A stretch of DNA of 64,000 nucleotides from Clostridiales bacterium. Its GTDB lineage: Bacteria; Bacillota; Clostridia; Christensenellales; Borkfalkiaceae. The translations under genes were made by a program, and so were the position numbers. The stretch is from assembly GCA_015069465.1 (NCBI GenBank), contig SVIO01000004.1, positions 62,001 through 126,000 on the forward strand, written 5' to 3'. This document shows positions 51,083 through 60,603 of this stretch, piece by piece; position 1 is the first letter of the stretch, and every line of letters begins with the position of its first letter. The notes under the pieces were generated by a model, which searched no databases, was not told the origin of the DNA, and saw only the letters and a program-made list of their open reading frames with translations.

Positions 51083-51884
51083 TGAACTTTTTGACAAATA
51101 TATTTCAGATTTTGTTTATCAAAATATAGGCAAGGTTAAGCCTGAAGAAATAGAAAATCAAATACCAAAATTATACGAAGAATTTGGCGACAAAAAGTTA
51201 AAAGACCTAGATAATTTTACACCAAACACATACTATCTAAATTTTGATATTTTAGAACTTTTAGAGTGCTTAAAAACTCATATTACTAAAGGCGTAAGCG
51301 TTTCTGACTTTTTGTGCGAAGCAATAACAAAAAACAAGGAAAACGAAGGGGCACTAGTTAGTGCACTTGACGACAAAGATGAAGAATTTACTCTCTATGT
51401 TATGAATATGCTTGCCGATATGGGTAGCAAAAAGTGTTTAGATAAGTTTTTAGAGTTTATTTTGTGGGATTATTCTTCTCCTATAAAAGAACTTGCAACA
51501 GAGCACTTAAAAGGCATGGCAAACGATGTAAAAGGTCAAATATTATCTCAGTTTAACGACGCTGATGAAAGCGTTAAAGAATATTTAAGCGAAATACTTT
51601 CAATGTGCGAAAAAGAAGATAAAATCTTTGATATTTTGATAAATCAGTTTGTTAAAAACCCATCAAAAATTCCTATTTATGCTGGCTATCTATCAAAGTA
51701 TGGCGACCAAAGGGCACTCCCATTTTTAATGACCCAAATAGAAAGGGAAGACATAACTTATGCAGACTTTGAAGAGTTAAGGTTTGCAATAGAAGTTTTG
51801 GGTGGAGAGTATAATAAAATTAGAGATTTTAACAAGGATAAAACCTATAAAAAAATCAAAACTCGCACCAGAGAAAAACATTAA
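51060..51884 (+). CDS. HEAT-like helical repeat protein
   Basis: A 274-residue acidic helical protein. Paired-helix units such as GALVSALDDKDEEFTLYVMN, KCLDKFLEFILWDYSSPIKE and QILSQFNDADESVKEYLSEI (about residues 96-190) look like HEAT/PBS-lyase-type repeats. I choose ATG 51060, after AAGGAGAGA, inside the end of the TPR gene; the frame's first start at 51030 is unlikely. No catalytic motif is seen. Overlap with the TPR gene suggests a functional pair. Confidence 0.72.
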   Translation: MIKIIDIDELFDKYISDFVYQNIGKVKPEEIENQIPKLYEEFGDKKLKDLDNFTPNTYYLNFDILELLECLKTHITKGVSVSDFLCEAITKNKENEGALVSALDDKDEEFTLYVMNMLADMGSKKCLDKFLEFILWDYSSPIKELATEHLKGMANDVKGQILSQFNDADESVKEYLSEILSMCEKEDKIFDILINQFVKNPSKIPIYAGYLSKYGDQRALPFLMTQIEREDITYADFEELRFAIEVLGGEYNKIRDFNKDKTYKKIKTRTREKH

Positions 51885-51942
51885 AATTTGGGTATAAAAA
51901 ATTTCTTAAAGCCGATAATAAGATAAAGGTGGTGAGAAATTT

Positions 51943-52089
51943 ATGTCAAGAAAAAAGAAATCGAGTAGAAAGGTCAAAGACAAGGTAATTAGGCTTACTG
52001 ATGAGCAGTATGGTGCATACATTATGGCGCTTAAAGATGAACGCCCACCACTACTAGTTAGGCAAACCCAAAAAGATGAAATGCCATAA
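51943..52089 (+). CDS. Small basic protein of 48 residues
   Basis: ATG 51943 follows AAGGTGG/GTGAG and opens MSRKKKSSRKVKDKVIRL, continuing to TDEQYGAYIMALKDERPP and ending MP at TAA 52089. The first half is strongly basic, the second half mixed. The ribosome site, the terminator that follows and sound codon use support a real gene. Function not recognised. It may belong to the TPR/HEAT transcript. Confidence 0.62.
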   Translation: MSRKKKSSRKVKDKVIRLTDEQYGAYIMALKDERPPLLVRQTQKDEMP

Positions 52090-52112
52090 AGGCTAAGAAA
52101 AATAACTACAAC

Positions 52113-52158
52113 AAAAAGGTCCAACAGAGTTAAGGTTGGGCTTTTTGTGTTTTTAGGG
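52113..52158 (+). terminator. Terminator after the 48-aa gene
   Basis: AAAAAGGTCCAAC (52113-52125) and GTTGGGCTTTTT (52135-52146) pair with one bulge and a G-U, followed by GTGTTTTT. Confidence 0.78.
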
Positions 52159-52261
52159 GAACTTTTTGCAAAAAACACATGGAAAATTTAATATTTTATT
52201 ATTTTAATAATAATTTTTTGCTTTTATTTAACAAGTTAGCATAAAATGTTTGCTAAAATTC

Positions 52262-52290
52262 TTGAAAAGCACGCCGATTAGTGATATAAT
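52262..52290 (+). promoter_or_regulatory. Promoter of asnS
   Basis: TTGAAA at 52262-52267, 17-base spacer, TATAAT at 52285-52290 preceded by TGA. Confidence 0.85.
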
Positions 52291-52330
52291 ATACAAGTAT
52301 TATTTTAAATAAAAAGTAGAAGGAATGGCT

Positions 52331-53722
52331 ATGAAAAGAACACAACTAAAAAGTATTTTTACAAAAAGTGCAGATTTTGATGGAAAAGAAGTCACAGTTT
52401 GTGGCTGGGCAAGAACTATTAGAGACAGCAAGGCATTTGGTTTTATAGAACTTAACGACGGCTCTTGTTTTAAGAGTTGTCAAGTAGTTTTCGATAGAGA
52501 AAAGGTTTCAAACTACGATGAAATTGCAAAGCAAAACGTTGGTGCTTGCTTAATGGTTAAAGGCAAACTAATTTTAACGCCAGAAAATAAACAACCTTTT
52601 GAAATCAATGCAGACAGCATTGAAGTTCTCGGTGCATCTTCACCAGACTATCCACTTCAAAAGAAGCGCCATACATTAGAGTTTTTAAGAACGATGCCAC
52701 ATCTTCGCCCAAGAACCAACATTTTTAGGGCAGTGTTTAAGATTCGCAGTGAAGCAGCGTTTGCAATCCATAACTTCTTTAATCAAAGGGGCTTTGTATA
52801 CGTTCACACACCAATAATCACTGGCAGTGACTGTGAAGGTGCAGGTGCAATGTTCCAAGTAACAACACTTGACCTTGATAATATCCCAACAGTTGATGGA
52901 AAGTGCGACTATACTGGGGACTTTTTTGGCAAGAAAGCAAGCATGACTGTTTCAGGTCAACTCGATGTTGAAAACTTTGCAATGGCATATTCAAACGTTT
53001 ATACTTTTGGACCTACATTTAGGGCAGAACACTCTAACACAGTTCGCCACGCAGCAGAATTTTGGATGATAGAGCCAGAACTTGCATTTGCAGACCTATC
53101 TGACGATATGGACTGCGCTGAAGATATGGTTAAATATATAATCGACTATGTTATGACTTCTTGTGCAGATGAAATTCAGTTCTTAAATAGTTTTGTCGAT
53201 ACAGGTTTAATAGAAAGGCTTAACAACGTTAGAAACAACGAATTCAAGCGTTTAACATATACAGAAGCCATTGAAATCTTAGAAAAAGTTAAGGATAAGT
53301 TTGATGCACCAGTGTACTGGGGTTGTGACCTTCAAAGCGAACACGAAAGATATATCACAGAACAAGTTTTCAAAAAACCTGTGTTCTTAACAAACTATCC
53401 AAAAGAAATCAAGGCATTTTATATGCGCTTAAACGATGATGGCAAAACGGTTGCCGCAAGCGACCTTTTAGTTCCAGGAATCGGCGAACTTATCGGTGGC
53501 AGTCAAAGAGAAGAAAGAATGGACATTTTAACAAAGCGTATGGAAGAGTGTTCACTCAAGCCTGAAGACTACAAGTCATATCTTGACCTTCGTAGATATG
53601 GTGGCGTAATCCACTCTGGTTTTGGCTTAGGCTTTGAAAGAATGGTTATGTATTTAACGGGCATTTCAAATATTAGAGACGTGCTTCCATTCCCAAGAAC
53701 GGTTGGCACACTTGAAAACTAA
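52331..53722 (+). CDS. asnS: Asparaginyl-tRNA synthetase
   Basis: Class IIb synthetase. N-terminal OB fold ([21 protein letters not shown] in parts, near 17-36), then the catalytic core: motif 2 [20 protein letters not shown] (near 226-245) and motif 3 [15 protein letters not shown] near 438. Two ATGs occur at 52325 and 52331; AAGGA ends just before the first, leaving six bases before the second, so I choose 52331 (463 residues). AsnS presence plus AsnA means asparagine is made free and charged directly. Confidence 0.95.
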   Translation: MKRTQLKSIFTKSADFDGKEVTVCGWARTIRDSKAFGFIELNDGSCFKSCQVVFDREKVSNYDEIAKQNVGACLMVKGKLILTPENKQPFEINADSIEVLGASSPDYPLQKKRHTLEFLRTMPHLRPRTNIFRAVFKIRSEAAFAIHNFFNQRGFVYVHTPIITGSDCEGAGAMFQVTTLDLDNIPTVDGKCDYTGDFFGKKASMTVSGQLDVENFAMAYSNVYTFGPTFRAEHSNTVRHAAEFWMIEPELAFADLSDDMDCAEDMVKYIIDYVMTSCADEIQFLNSFVDTGLIERLNNVRNNEFKRLTYTEAIEILEKVKDKFDAPVYWGCDLQSEHERYITEQVFKKPVFLTNYPKEIKAFYMRLNDDGKTVAASDLLVPGIGELIGGSQREERMDILTKRMEECSLKPEDYKSYLDLRRYGGVIHSGFGLGFERMVMYLTGISNIRDVLPFPRTVGTLEN

Positions 53723-53736
53723 CAAAGGATAAATTT

Positions 53737-54756
53737 ATGGATATTTTAATTGATGCATTTGGTGGAGATAACGCACCAGAAGAAGTAATTGCAGGCACTA
53801 TCGATGCGCTTGCAGAAAAAGATGGATTTAGGGCAGTTTTTGTTGGAAAGGAAGATGTAATATCTAACCTTTTGACAAAGTACACATTTGATAAAGAAAG
53901 GGTTTCAATCATTGATGCACAAGACGTTATAACTTGTGAAGAAGAGCCAACTGTTGCCGTTAGAAGAAAGCCAAACAGTTCAATATGCGTGGCGTTCAAG
54001 CACTTAAAAGAAGATGAAAATGCAGGTGCGTTTGTATCGGCAGGTTCAACGGGTGCAGTTTTAGTTGGCGCAACGCTAAAACTCGGCAGAATTAAGGGTG
54101 TAAATCGCCCAGCAACAAGCCCAATATTGCCAACCCTTATCGATGGCAAAAACGTAATACTATTAGACTCTGGTGCAAACGCAGATTGCAAAAGCATAAA
54201 TTTAATTCAATTTGCAATTATGGGCGCTACTTATGCAGAAGCGCTTGGCGTTAAAGAGCCAAAAGTTGCACTTTTATCAAACGGCACGGAAGATGAAAAG
54301 GGCAACATGCTTATTCACGAAACATTGCCACTATTAAAACAACTCAAAGGCGTTAACTTTGTTGGCAACATCGAAGGCAGGGATATTTTAACAGGCGAAT
54401 ATGATGTTGTCGTAAGCGATGGCTTTAGTGGAAACATTGCCTTAAAAGCAATAGAAGGCACGGTTAGTATGCTTCTAAAGACACTTAAAAATGGAATTAA
54501 CAGTTCGCTTAAGCATAAACTCGGTGGACTTTTACTCAAAGATATGTTTAAGGACTTAAAGAAAAAACTTGACTATAACAACCATGGTGGCGCACTGTTC
54601 TTAGGCGTGAATAAAGCAGTTATCAAAGCACACGGCTCATCAAAACGCAAAGCGTTTAAGGCAGCAGTTTTACAAGCAGCCCACTATGCAACATTTGACA
54701 TTTCAAATAAAATTACAGAAAAATTAGAACTTAATGAAGGGTTAGGAATCAACTAA
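53737..54756 (+). CDS. plsX: Phosphate acyltransferase PlsX
   Basis: PlsX converts acyl-ACP to acyl-phosphate for phospholipid synthesis. It opens MDILIDAFGGDNAPEEVIAG (usual MD-x-MGGD), with GAFVSAGSTGAVLVGATL near 95-112, LLDSGANADCK near 143, and the conserved VSDGFSGNIALKAIEG near 226-241. The second residue block reads AFGGD rather than the common AMGGD. Length is 339. The stop overlaps the rnc start by one base. fabD, fabG and acpP, which often lie between plsX and rnc, are absent. Confidence 0.96.
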   Translation: MDILIDAFGGDNAPEEVIAGTIDALAEKDGFRAVFVGKEDVISNLLTKYTFDKERVSIIDAQDVITCEEEPTVAVRRKPNSSICVAFKHLKEDENAGAFVSAGSTGAVLVGATLKLGRIKGVNRPATSPILPTLIDGKNVILLDSGANADCKSINLIQFAIMGATYAEALGVKEPKVALLSNGTEDEKGNMLIHETLPLLKQLKGVNFVGNIEGRDILTGEYDVVVSDGFSGNIALKAIEGTVSMLLKTLKNGINSSLKHKLGGLLLKDMFKDLKKKLDYNNHGGALFLGVNKAVIKAHGSSKRKAFKAAVLQAAHYATFDISNKITEKLELNEGLGIN

Positions 54757-55472
54757 TGCACATTTTTGACATTGATGAGTGTGAAAAGAGAATAGGTTAT
54801 AAGTTTAATGATAAAATGCTTCTTAGAAGGTGTTTTACACACTCGTCTTATGCCTATGAAAATGGTGGGGAAGACAACGAACTGTTAGAGTTTTTTGGGG
54901 ACGCAATTATTCAGTTTGTGGTCACCGAGCATTTATATAAAAATGCTTTTGGCGATGAAGGAAAACTCACCAAAAAGCGTGCAGAAGTGGTTAGTAAAGA
55001 GCCACTCTTAAAAGCAGTTGAAAAATTAAAACTCATAGATTTTGTTCTTCTTGGAAAAGGTCAAGAAAGGGCAAAAAAGACAACTGAGAAACTATTTTCA
55101 AGCATATATGAAGCAGTCGTTGCTGGGATTTATCTTGACGGTGGACTAGAAAAAGCAAAAAAGTTTATAAAAAACACGATAATTGCAGACTTTGAAGTTT
55201 TAAGCGAGAAAAGAAAAAAGGAAAATAAAATTGTAAAACCTGATGCTAAGAATAAATTTCAAGAATATGTGCAAAAAAACAAACTAGGCTCAATTTCATA
55301 TGAACTTTTATGGAAAAAAGGGCCAGAACATAAGCCAGAGTTTAGGGTGGCAAGCACCTTAAACGGCACAAGAATAGCAGAAGCAAGTGCAAGTTCAAAA
55401 AAGATGGCAGAAGCGATATCAGCAGAACTAGCACTAAACAAACTAAAAAAACAAGGTGGTAAAACAAAGTGA
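54756..55472 (+). CDS. rnc: Ribonuclease III
   Basis: RNase III cuts double-stranded RNA in rRNA and mRNA processing. The catalytic domain has LLEFFGDAIIQF near 43-54 (family consensus RLEFLGDAVL), and the second acidic cluster SSIYEAVVAGIYLDGG near 115-130. The Glu of YEA (E119) is present, but the Asp normally three residues before it is Ser (S116). The C-terminal dsRNA-binding domain starts near 164 (DAKNKFQEYVQKNK) and ends KMAEAISAELALNKL. Length is 238. It overlaps plsX and smc. Confidence 0.93.
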   Translation: MHIFDIDECEKRIGYKFNDKMLLRRCFTHSSYAYENGGEDNELLEFFGDAIIQFVVTEHLYKNAFGDEGKLTKKRAEVVSKEPLLKAVEKLKLIDFVLLGKGQERAKKTTEKLFSSIYEAVVAGIYLDGGLEKAKKFIKNTIIADFEVLSEKRKKENKIVKPDAKNKFQEYVQKNKLGSISYELLWKKGPEHKPEFRVASTLNGTRIAEASASSKKMAEAISAELALNKLKKQGGKTK

Positions 55473-58400
55473 ATTTCGAAAAGGTGGAAATTTACGGATT
55501 TAAGTCGTTTGCAGACAAAGCCGAAATTAAATTTGGTGGTGGTATAACGGGTATCGTTGGACCTAACGGTTGTGGTAAGAGTAACGTTGCCGATGCAATC
55601 CGTTGGGTACTTGGCGAGCAGTCTGCTAAGAGCCTTCGTGGTTCAAGCATGTCAGACGTTATCTTTAGTGGAACGCAAGGCAGAAAGTCGCTTTCTTATT
55701 GCGAAGTATCGCTATACTTTGATAACTCTAACAAAATGTTCAGCATTGACTATAACGAAGTTATAATCACTCGTAAACTCTTTAGAAGTGGCGAAAGTGA
55801 ATACTACATAAACAAGCAACCTGCAAGACTTAAAGACATTGTTGAATTATTGCACGAATGTGGTATAGGTAAAGAAGGCTATACCATAATCGGACAAGGT
55901 AAAGTTGAAGAAATTATGTCAGCAAAGCCAGAAGATAGGCGTCTTATCTTTGAAGAAGCAACAGGCATTGCTAAATTTAAGACTCGTAAAAACGAATCTG
56001 AAAGAAAACTTGAAAGAACACACGAAAATATTGTTAGATACAACGATATTTTGTCTGAAATCGAAAACCAACTTGCACCACTTGAAAGACAAGCCGAAAA
56101 GGCAAAAGAGTTTAATGAACTTTCAAGTCAGTTAAAGTTCCACGAACTCAATACATATATTGCAAAAGTTGACGGCGTTGCAGAAGCAAAAAATAAAATA
56201 AATGTTAGGATAAAGGGCATTGACGAACAAACTGCACTTAGAAATGCAGAATTAACAGATGCTCAAAGGCAATATGATAAGATATTCCTTGACATAAGCG
56301 ATGCCGATGACAATTTAAGAAAGTTAAATGATGAACTTTTAGAAAAACGAGTTAGCATGGAGCATTCTTCGGGCGAAAGACAAATGTTTGCGCAAAAAAT
56401 CTCTTTCCTAAAAAGCCAAATTGAAAGGGCAAATGCTGAAATTGAAAGCAATATCGCCATGATAAATGATTGCAAGCAAAACTTTTCAGCAAATAGCGAA
56501 GAATTAAATAGTTTTGAAGAAAAACTTGATAAACTCACCCAAAAAGCCGAAAGTTTAGGTAAAAAATTACTATCAGTTTCTGAAAAAATTGCACTTGGCG
56601 AGCAACTTGCCGATGCAAATAGAAAAAAGATGATTGAATCTATCGAAAACCTTTCGGATATTAAACTTAATGCAGGCACAATCAGTTTTGAAAAGAAAAA
56701 TCTAGTTGACAAGCAAAACGAACTAATTGAAAAATTAGACAGTCTTTCGGTTAAAAGGGAAAATCTTTTCAACGAAAAAGAGCGTGCAGATAAGAGCATT
56801 GATGATTTAGACAGGGCAGTTTTTGACCTTAAAAATCAAATTGAAGAAAAAGAAGATGAAGTTAGGTCTTGTAACGAAGAAGTTGCAAAGGATGAAAACT
56901 CAATTTATACATTAAATTCGGTTATCACAACCCTTATGGCAAAAGATAACTTCTATAAAGCGTTAAAAGACAATTACGATGGATATGCTCCAGCCGTAAA
57001 AACTATTCTAAATAAAGCAAAGACTAACGGCGCACTTAAAGAAAAGATAAAGGGCGTTGTTGCAGAGATAATTAAGAGCGATAAAAAATACGACATTGCG
57101 CTTGAAACAGCACTCGCAGCAGCAGCACAAAACGTTGTTACAGAAACGCCTGATGACGCTAAATATTTGCTTGAATATGCAAAGCAAAATAGAATAGGTA
57201 GAATTACTTGCTTACCTATTACAAGTGTTAAACCAAGAGAGCAAAGCGTTCAAGTTACAAATGCATTAAATGAAGAAGGTGCTTTAGGTATAGCAAACAA
57301 AATTGTTTCATACAAGCCACAATTCGAAAATGTAATTTCAAACTTGCTTGGTAACACGCTTGTTGTTGACACGCTTGACAATGCAACAAAAATTGCAAAG
57401 AAATATCGTTTTGACTTTAAGATAGTAACGCTTGACGGCGATGTGTTCACCCCACAAGGTGCTATGACGGGTGGTTCAAGAAGACCAGATGCTGTGGGTT
57501 TACTTTCAAACGATAGAAAACTTGAAGACATTTCTTTAGAACTAGACAAAAAGCGTGCTGAAATGAACGCTATTAAAGAAGCCAAGGCTGAAAAAGAAAA
57601 GCGCAGAGATAAAGCGCTTGATGAACTTTCTATGCTCAATGACCTATATAACGGCAAGAGAGAGCAAATTTTACTTGAAAGGGAAAAACAATCATCAGCA
57701 GAGCGTTCACTTAGCGATATCGGTCAAGAAATAGAAAGCACAAATGAGTTAATAGAAGAAGTTAAATCTAGAATAGAAGAAATTGACCAAAGATATTTAA
57801 GCGTTGCAAGTGGTGGAAAGAAACTTGAGCAAGATAAACTTTCAGCACACCAAACGGCAACTAAGCACGAGCAAGAATACGATGAACTTAAAAAGCAAAG
57901 GGAAAGCATCTTAGCCGAAAGCACATCTTCGCAAGTTGAAATTACCGAACTTAAGGCAAAAATCGGTGGACTAAAGGCAGAAAACCAAAGACTTACTTCT
58001 GTTATAGAAGAATGTGAAAAGGCAAATCTTGACCTTAAAAACAGCAACCAAGGTGCAGAAAGTATAATCGAACAATTAAGACTTGACCAAGAAAAAGTGG
58101 CACTCAGCAAAGAAGAGCAAGATTATATTGAAGGTATCCGTGATAAGATTAAAAATATTGAAACGGATAAGAGCAACTTAAGAGAAAAACTCAACAAAAA
58201 CGATGAGAAAAAGCAAGTTCTTCAAAATCAAATTACAGAACTTTTAGAGAAAAAGCATAATGAAGAAATTGCCCTTACAAAGATAGACTCTGACCTAGAG
58301 TATATGCAACAAAGCATTTGGGAAGACTATCAAGAAACTTATGAAACGGCAGTCAAAGTTCGTGAAGAAGGTTATGATGCAAGCGTTGGCGAAAGCGAAA

Positions 58401-59065
58401 TAAATAGGCTTCGCAAAAAGCGTTCATCACTTGGTGCTATCAACGCAACGGCTATAGAAGACTGCAAGATTTTGAAAGAAAGACATGCTGAAATGGTTGC
58501 TCAAAAAGAAGACTTAGAAAAGGCAGAGTCAGACTTAAAGCAAGCAATCGACAAGATTAAGGCAGAAATGCTAACTCAATTCGACCAAGGCTTTACAACA
58601 ATCAACGAAAATTTCCAAAGAATCTTCAAAGAACTCTTTGGTGGTGGTAGGGCAATGCTTCAAATGGACTATACAGGTGTTGAAGATAGGCTTGAAGCAG
58701 GCGTGGAAATCGTTGCTGAGCCACCGGGAAAGAAACTCCAAAAACTTTCACTTTTATCAGGTGGTGAAAAGGCACTTACAGCAATAGCAATATTATTCTC
58801 TATCTTAAAACTTCGCCCAATGCCATTCTGCGTACTCGACGAAATCGAAGCAGCGCTTGACGAAGCCAACGTTGATAGGTTTGCAAGATACTTAAAGAAG
58901 TTTAGCGATGATACCCAGTTTATCGTTATAACTCACAGAAAGCCAACAATGGAACTTGCAGATGCCTTATTCGGTGTAACAATGCAAGAAAAAGGCGTTT
59001 CTAAAATGGTTTCAGTTAAACTTTCAGACGTTGCTGATATCACAGGCGACCAAACACTTTCATAA
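55469..59065 (+). CDS. smc: Chromosome segregation protein SMC
   Basis: SMC forms the condensin core with ScpA and ScpB. The start is GTG 55469, overlapping the rnc stop (GTGA). Walker A is GPNGCGKSN (31-39); the ABC signature LSGGEKAL starts at L1096, followed by Walker B PFCVLDEIEAALDEAN near 1118. Two long coiled coils (about 165-500 and 670-1010) flank a hinge near 505-665 that holds GAMTGGSRRPDAVG near 660. Length 1198 is standard. A terminator follows, so ftsY may need readthrough or another promoter. Confidence 0.97.
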   Translation: MNFEKVEIYGFKSFADKAEIKFGGGITGIVGPNGCGKSNVADAIRWVLGEQSAKSLRGSSMSDVIFSGTQGRKSLSYCEVSLYFDNSNKMFSIDYNEVIITRKLFRSGESEYYINKQPARLKDIVELLHECGIGKEGYTIIGQGKVEEIMSAKPEDRRLIFEEATGIAKFKTRKNESERKLERTHENIVRYNDILSEIENQLAPLERQAEKAKEFNELSSQLKFHELNTYIAKVDGVAEAKNKINVRIKGIDEQTALRNAELTDAQRQYDKIFLDISDADDNLRKLNDELLEKRVSMEHSSGERQMFAQKISFLKSQIERANAEIESNIAMINDCKQNFSANSEELNSFEEKLDKLTQKAESLGKKLLSVSEKIALGEQLADANRKKMIESIENLSDIKLNAGTISFEKKNLVDKQNELIEKLDSLSVKRENLFNEKERADKSIDDLDRAVFDLKNQIEEKEDEVRSCNEEVAKDENSIYTLNSVITTLMAKDNFYKALKDNYDGYAPAVKTILNKAKTNGALKEKIKGVVAEIIKSDKKYDIALETALAAAAQNVVTETPDDAKYLLEYAKQNRIGRITCLPITSVKPREQSVQVTNALNEEGALGIANKIVSYKPQFENVISNLLGNTLVVDTLDNATKIAKKYRFDFKIVTLDGDVFTPQGAMTGGSRRPDAVGLLSNDRKLEDISLELDKKRAEMNAIKEAKAEKEKRRDKALDELSMLNDLYNGKREQILLEREKQSSAERSLSDIGQEIESTNELIEEVKSRIEEIDQRYLSVASGGKKLEQDKLSAHQTATKHEQEYDELKKQRESILAESTSSQVEITELKAKIGGLKAENQRLTSVIEECEKANLDLKNSNQGAESIIEQLRLDQEKVALSKEEQDYIEGIRDKIKNIETDKSNLREKLNKNDEKKQVLQNQITELLEKKHNEEIALTKIDSDLEYMQQSIWEDYQETYETAVKVREEGYDASVGESEINRLRKKRSSLGAINATAIEDCKILKERHAEMVAQKEDLEKAESDLKQAIDKIKAEMLTQFDQGFTTINENFQRIFKELFGGGRAMLQMDYTGVEDRLEAGVEIVAEPPGKKLQKLSLLSGGEKALTAIAILFSILKLRPMPFCVLDEIEAALDEANVDRFARYLKKFSDDTQFIVITHRKPTMELADALFGVTMQEKGVSKMVSVKLSDVADITGDQTLS

Positions 59066-59070
59066 TACAC

Positions 59071-59106
59071 AAAAGGGGTTTAACTTAATTGCTAACCCCT
59101 TTTTTA
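59071..59106 (+). terminator. Terminator after smc
   Basis: AAAAGGGGTT (59071-59080) and AACCCCTTTT (59094-59103), 13-base loop, T-run to 59105. Confidence 0.85.
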
Positions 59107-59137
59107 CAATCATCTAATATAAAAAAGGAAATTAAAT

Positions 59138-60034
59138 ATGGGATTATTTAGCAAGTTAAAATCAGTTTTATCAAAAACTCGTGATGGCATAGCAAAAAAA
59201 TTGAACGATTTATTTGCAAAAAACAAACTCGGCGAAGAATTTTATACCGAACTTGAAGACATTTTAATTTCGGCAGACGTTTCGGTTAAAACGACAATGG
59301 AAATTGTTGATGAAATTAGAGATATTGCTATAAAAGAAAAATGCAAGGATAAAGAGTATGTTATAGACCTATTAAAGAAAGAACTTTTCGATAGTCTTGA
59401 CTATGCCGAAAAAATCGAGTTCAAATCACCTGCAATAATTATGGTTGTTGGTGTAAACGGCGTTGGCAAAACAACAACTATCGGAAAACTTGCAAATAAG
59501 TTTGTAAAAGAAAAAAAGAGCGTTACAATCGCTGCTGGGGATACCTTTAGGGCAGCCGCATCAGACCAACTTTCAGTTTGGGCAGATAGGGCAAAGGTAA
59601 GAATAGTTAAGCACGATGAAGGCTCTGATGCATCAGCCGTTGTTTTCGATGCAATCAGTTCTGCAAAGGCTAAAAACACCGATGTCTTGATTATTGACAC
59701 AGCAGGAAGACTTCACGTTAAATCAAACCTTATGGAAGAACTAAAGAAAATGGATAGGGTTGTAAAAAGAGAGTATCCAGAAGCAAACTACTATAAACTT
59801 ATTGCTCTTGATGCAACCACAGGTCAAAACGCATATAATCAAGTGGAAGTGTTTAATGAGGCGATAGGTATTGACGGAATAATTTTAACTAAACTTGATG
59901 GCACGGCAAAGGGTGGCTTTATAATTTCACTTTCATATGAACTTGAAGTTCCCGTTTGCTTTGTTGGAACGGGCGAAAAAATAGATGATATAGAAGACTT
60001 TGATGCTGAAGAATTCGTAGAAGCAATATTTTAA
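59138..60034 (+). CDS. ftsY: Signal recognition particle receptor FtsY
   Basis: FtsY is the SRP receptor GTPase that docks ribosomes at the membrane. It has the NG core only: N domain about 1-95 (opening [18 protein letters not shown]), G1 [10 protein letters not shown] (105-114), DTFRAAA (135-141), G3 DTAGR (187-191), and the [10 protein letters not shown] segment near 265. Length 298 lacks the long acidic A domain seen in E. coli. It follows smc, as in Bacillus, but after a terminator. Its RNA partner gene lies just downstream on the opposite strand. Confidence 0.97.
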   Translation: MGLFSKLKSVLSKTRDGIAKKLNDLFAKNKLGEEFYTELEDILISADVSVKTTMEIVDEIRDIAIKEKCKDKEYVIDLLKKELFDSLDYAEKIEFKSPAIIMVVGVNGVGKTTTIGKLANKFVKEKKSVTIAAGDTFRAAASDQLSVWADRAKVRIVKHDEGSDASAVVFDAISSAKAKNTDVLIIDTAGRLHVKSNLMEELKKMDRVVKREYPEANYYKLIALDATTGQNAYNQVEVFNEAIGIDGIILTKLDGTAKGGFIISLSYELEVPVCFVGTGEKIDDIEDFDAEEFVEAIF

Positions 60035-60061
60035 CGGCTAAAAATTAAAAAACTAAAAAAT

Positions 60062-60096
60062 AAAACGACTTGGGAAAAAACTCAAGTCGTTTTTTT
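60062..60096 (+). terminator. Terminator of ftsY
   Basis: AAAACGACTTG (60062-60072) and CAAGTCGTTTT (60083-60093), T-run after. The minus strand reads a similar stem, so it may also back up the end of the SRP RNA gene. Confidence 0.9.
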
Positions 60097-60105
60097 GCAA
60101 AAAAA

Positions 60106-60374
60106 ACCGTGCATCCAACCTCGACAAACTATGCCGAAGCGTTAACGCAGTAGGTGGCTCCTTTAAAGCAACCTTATATCACATGAACCTAACTGCTTAG
60201 TGCTGCTATATTCCTATTCTGACACGGTTCACAGGGGTACATTGCATAAGACCTTAATATCAACGCTCCTTATTGCGCACAGCCTTCCACACAGCAAGCC
60301 TCAACTGGCTTTCTGCTCCACTAAAGCGAATTGTGGATAACAGGGCATCGCTAACTCCCCGCATAGCACGGCTA
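60106..60374 (-). ncRNA. ffs: Signal recognition particle RNA, large bacterial type (scRNA)
   Basis: Read on the minus strand, the RNA starts GCCGTGC (60366-60372), and its 3' end GCACGGT (60106-60112) pairs with it. Near the 5' end is GGGGAGTTAGCGATGCCCTG (60343-60362), the conserved Alu-domain region of large Firmicutes SRP RNA. Near the centre GTGTCAG, then GGAA, then AGCAGC and TAAGCAG (about 60190-60230) match helix 8, the Ffh-binding site. About 269 bases, close to the 271-base Bacillus scRNA. A U-rich stretch follows the 3' end. A promoter lies at the expected place. Confidence 0.9.
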
Positions 60375-60378
60375 TATT

Positions 60379-60407
60379 ATTTTACATTAAATATAAAATT
60401 TTAGCAA
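60379..60407 (-). promoter_or_regulatory. Promoter of the SRP RNA gene
   Basis: On the minus strand TTGCTA (60402-60407), 17-base spacer, TAAAAT (60379-60384), placed about seven bases before the RNA 5' end. Confidence 0.72.
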
Positions 60408-60532
60408 GTAAATTAGTGATAAATTTTGCTGATTATCATCGAAAATCCAAATTTAAAGCAATAAAATTAAGACAAGACTAAAAAATATTTAGTGCAAAAT
60501 ATCATTGCATAAAAATTTTGGAGTAAAATAAC

Positions 60533-60561
60533 TTGCTTTAATTTAAACAACATTATATAAT
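60533..60561 (+). promoter_or_regulatory. Promoter of gpmI
   Basis: TTGCTT at 60533-60538, 17-base spacer, TATAAT at 60556-60561. The stretch from 60408 to 60532 between this and the SRP RNA promoter shows nothing else I can name. Confidence 0.78.
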
Positions 60562-60603
60562 AGAAAGGATAAAAACTAGACAAAATTTATAAGGAAATTA
60601 TTT

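Noticed and set aside
56263..56799. A 178-codon minus-strand frame within smc
   Set aside because: Ser/Phe/Leu-rich shadow of the Lys/Glu-rich coiled coil, with no ribosome site.
60335..60343. A TGTGGATAA DnaA-box match inside the SRP RNA region
   Set aside because: It lies within the structured RNA and is explained by that RNA's own sequence; not evidence of an origin.
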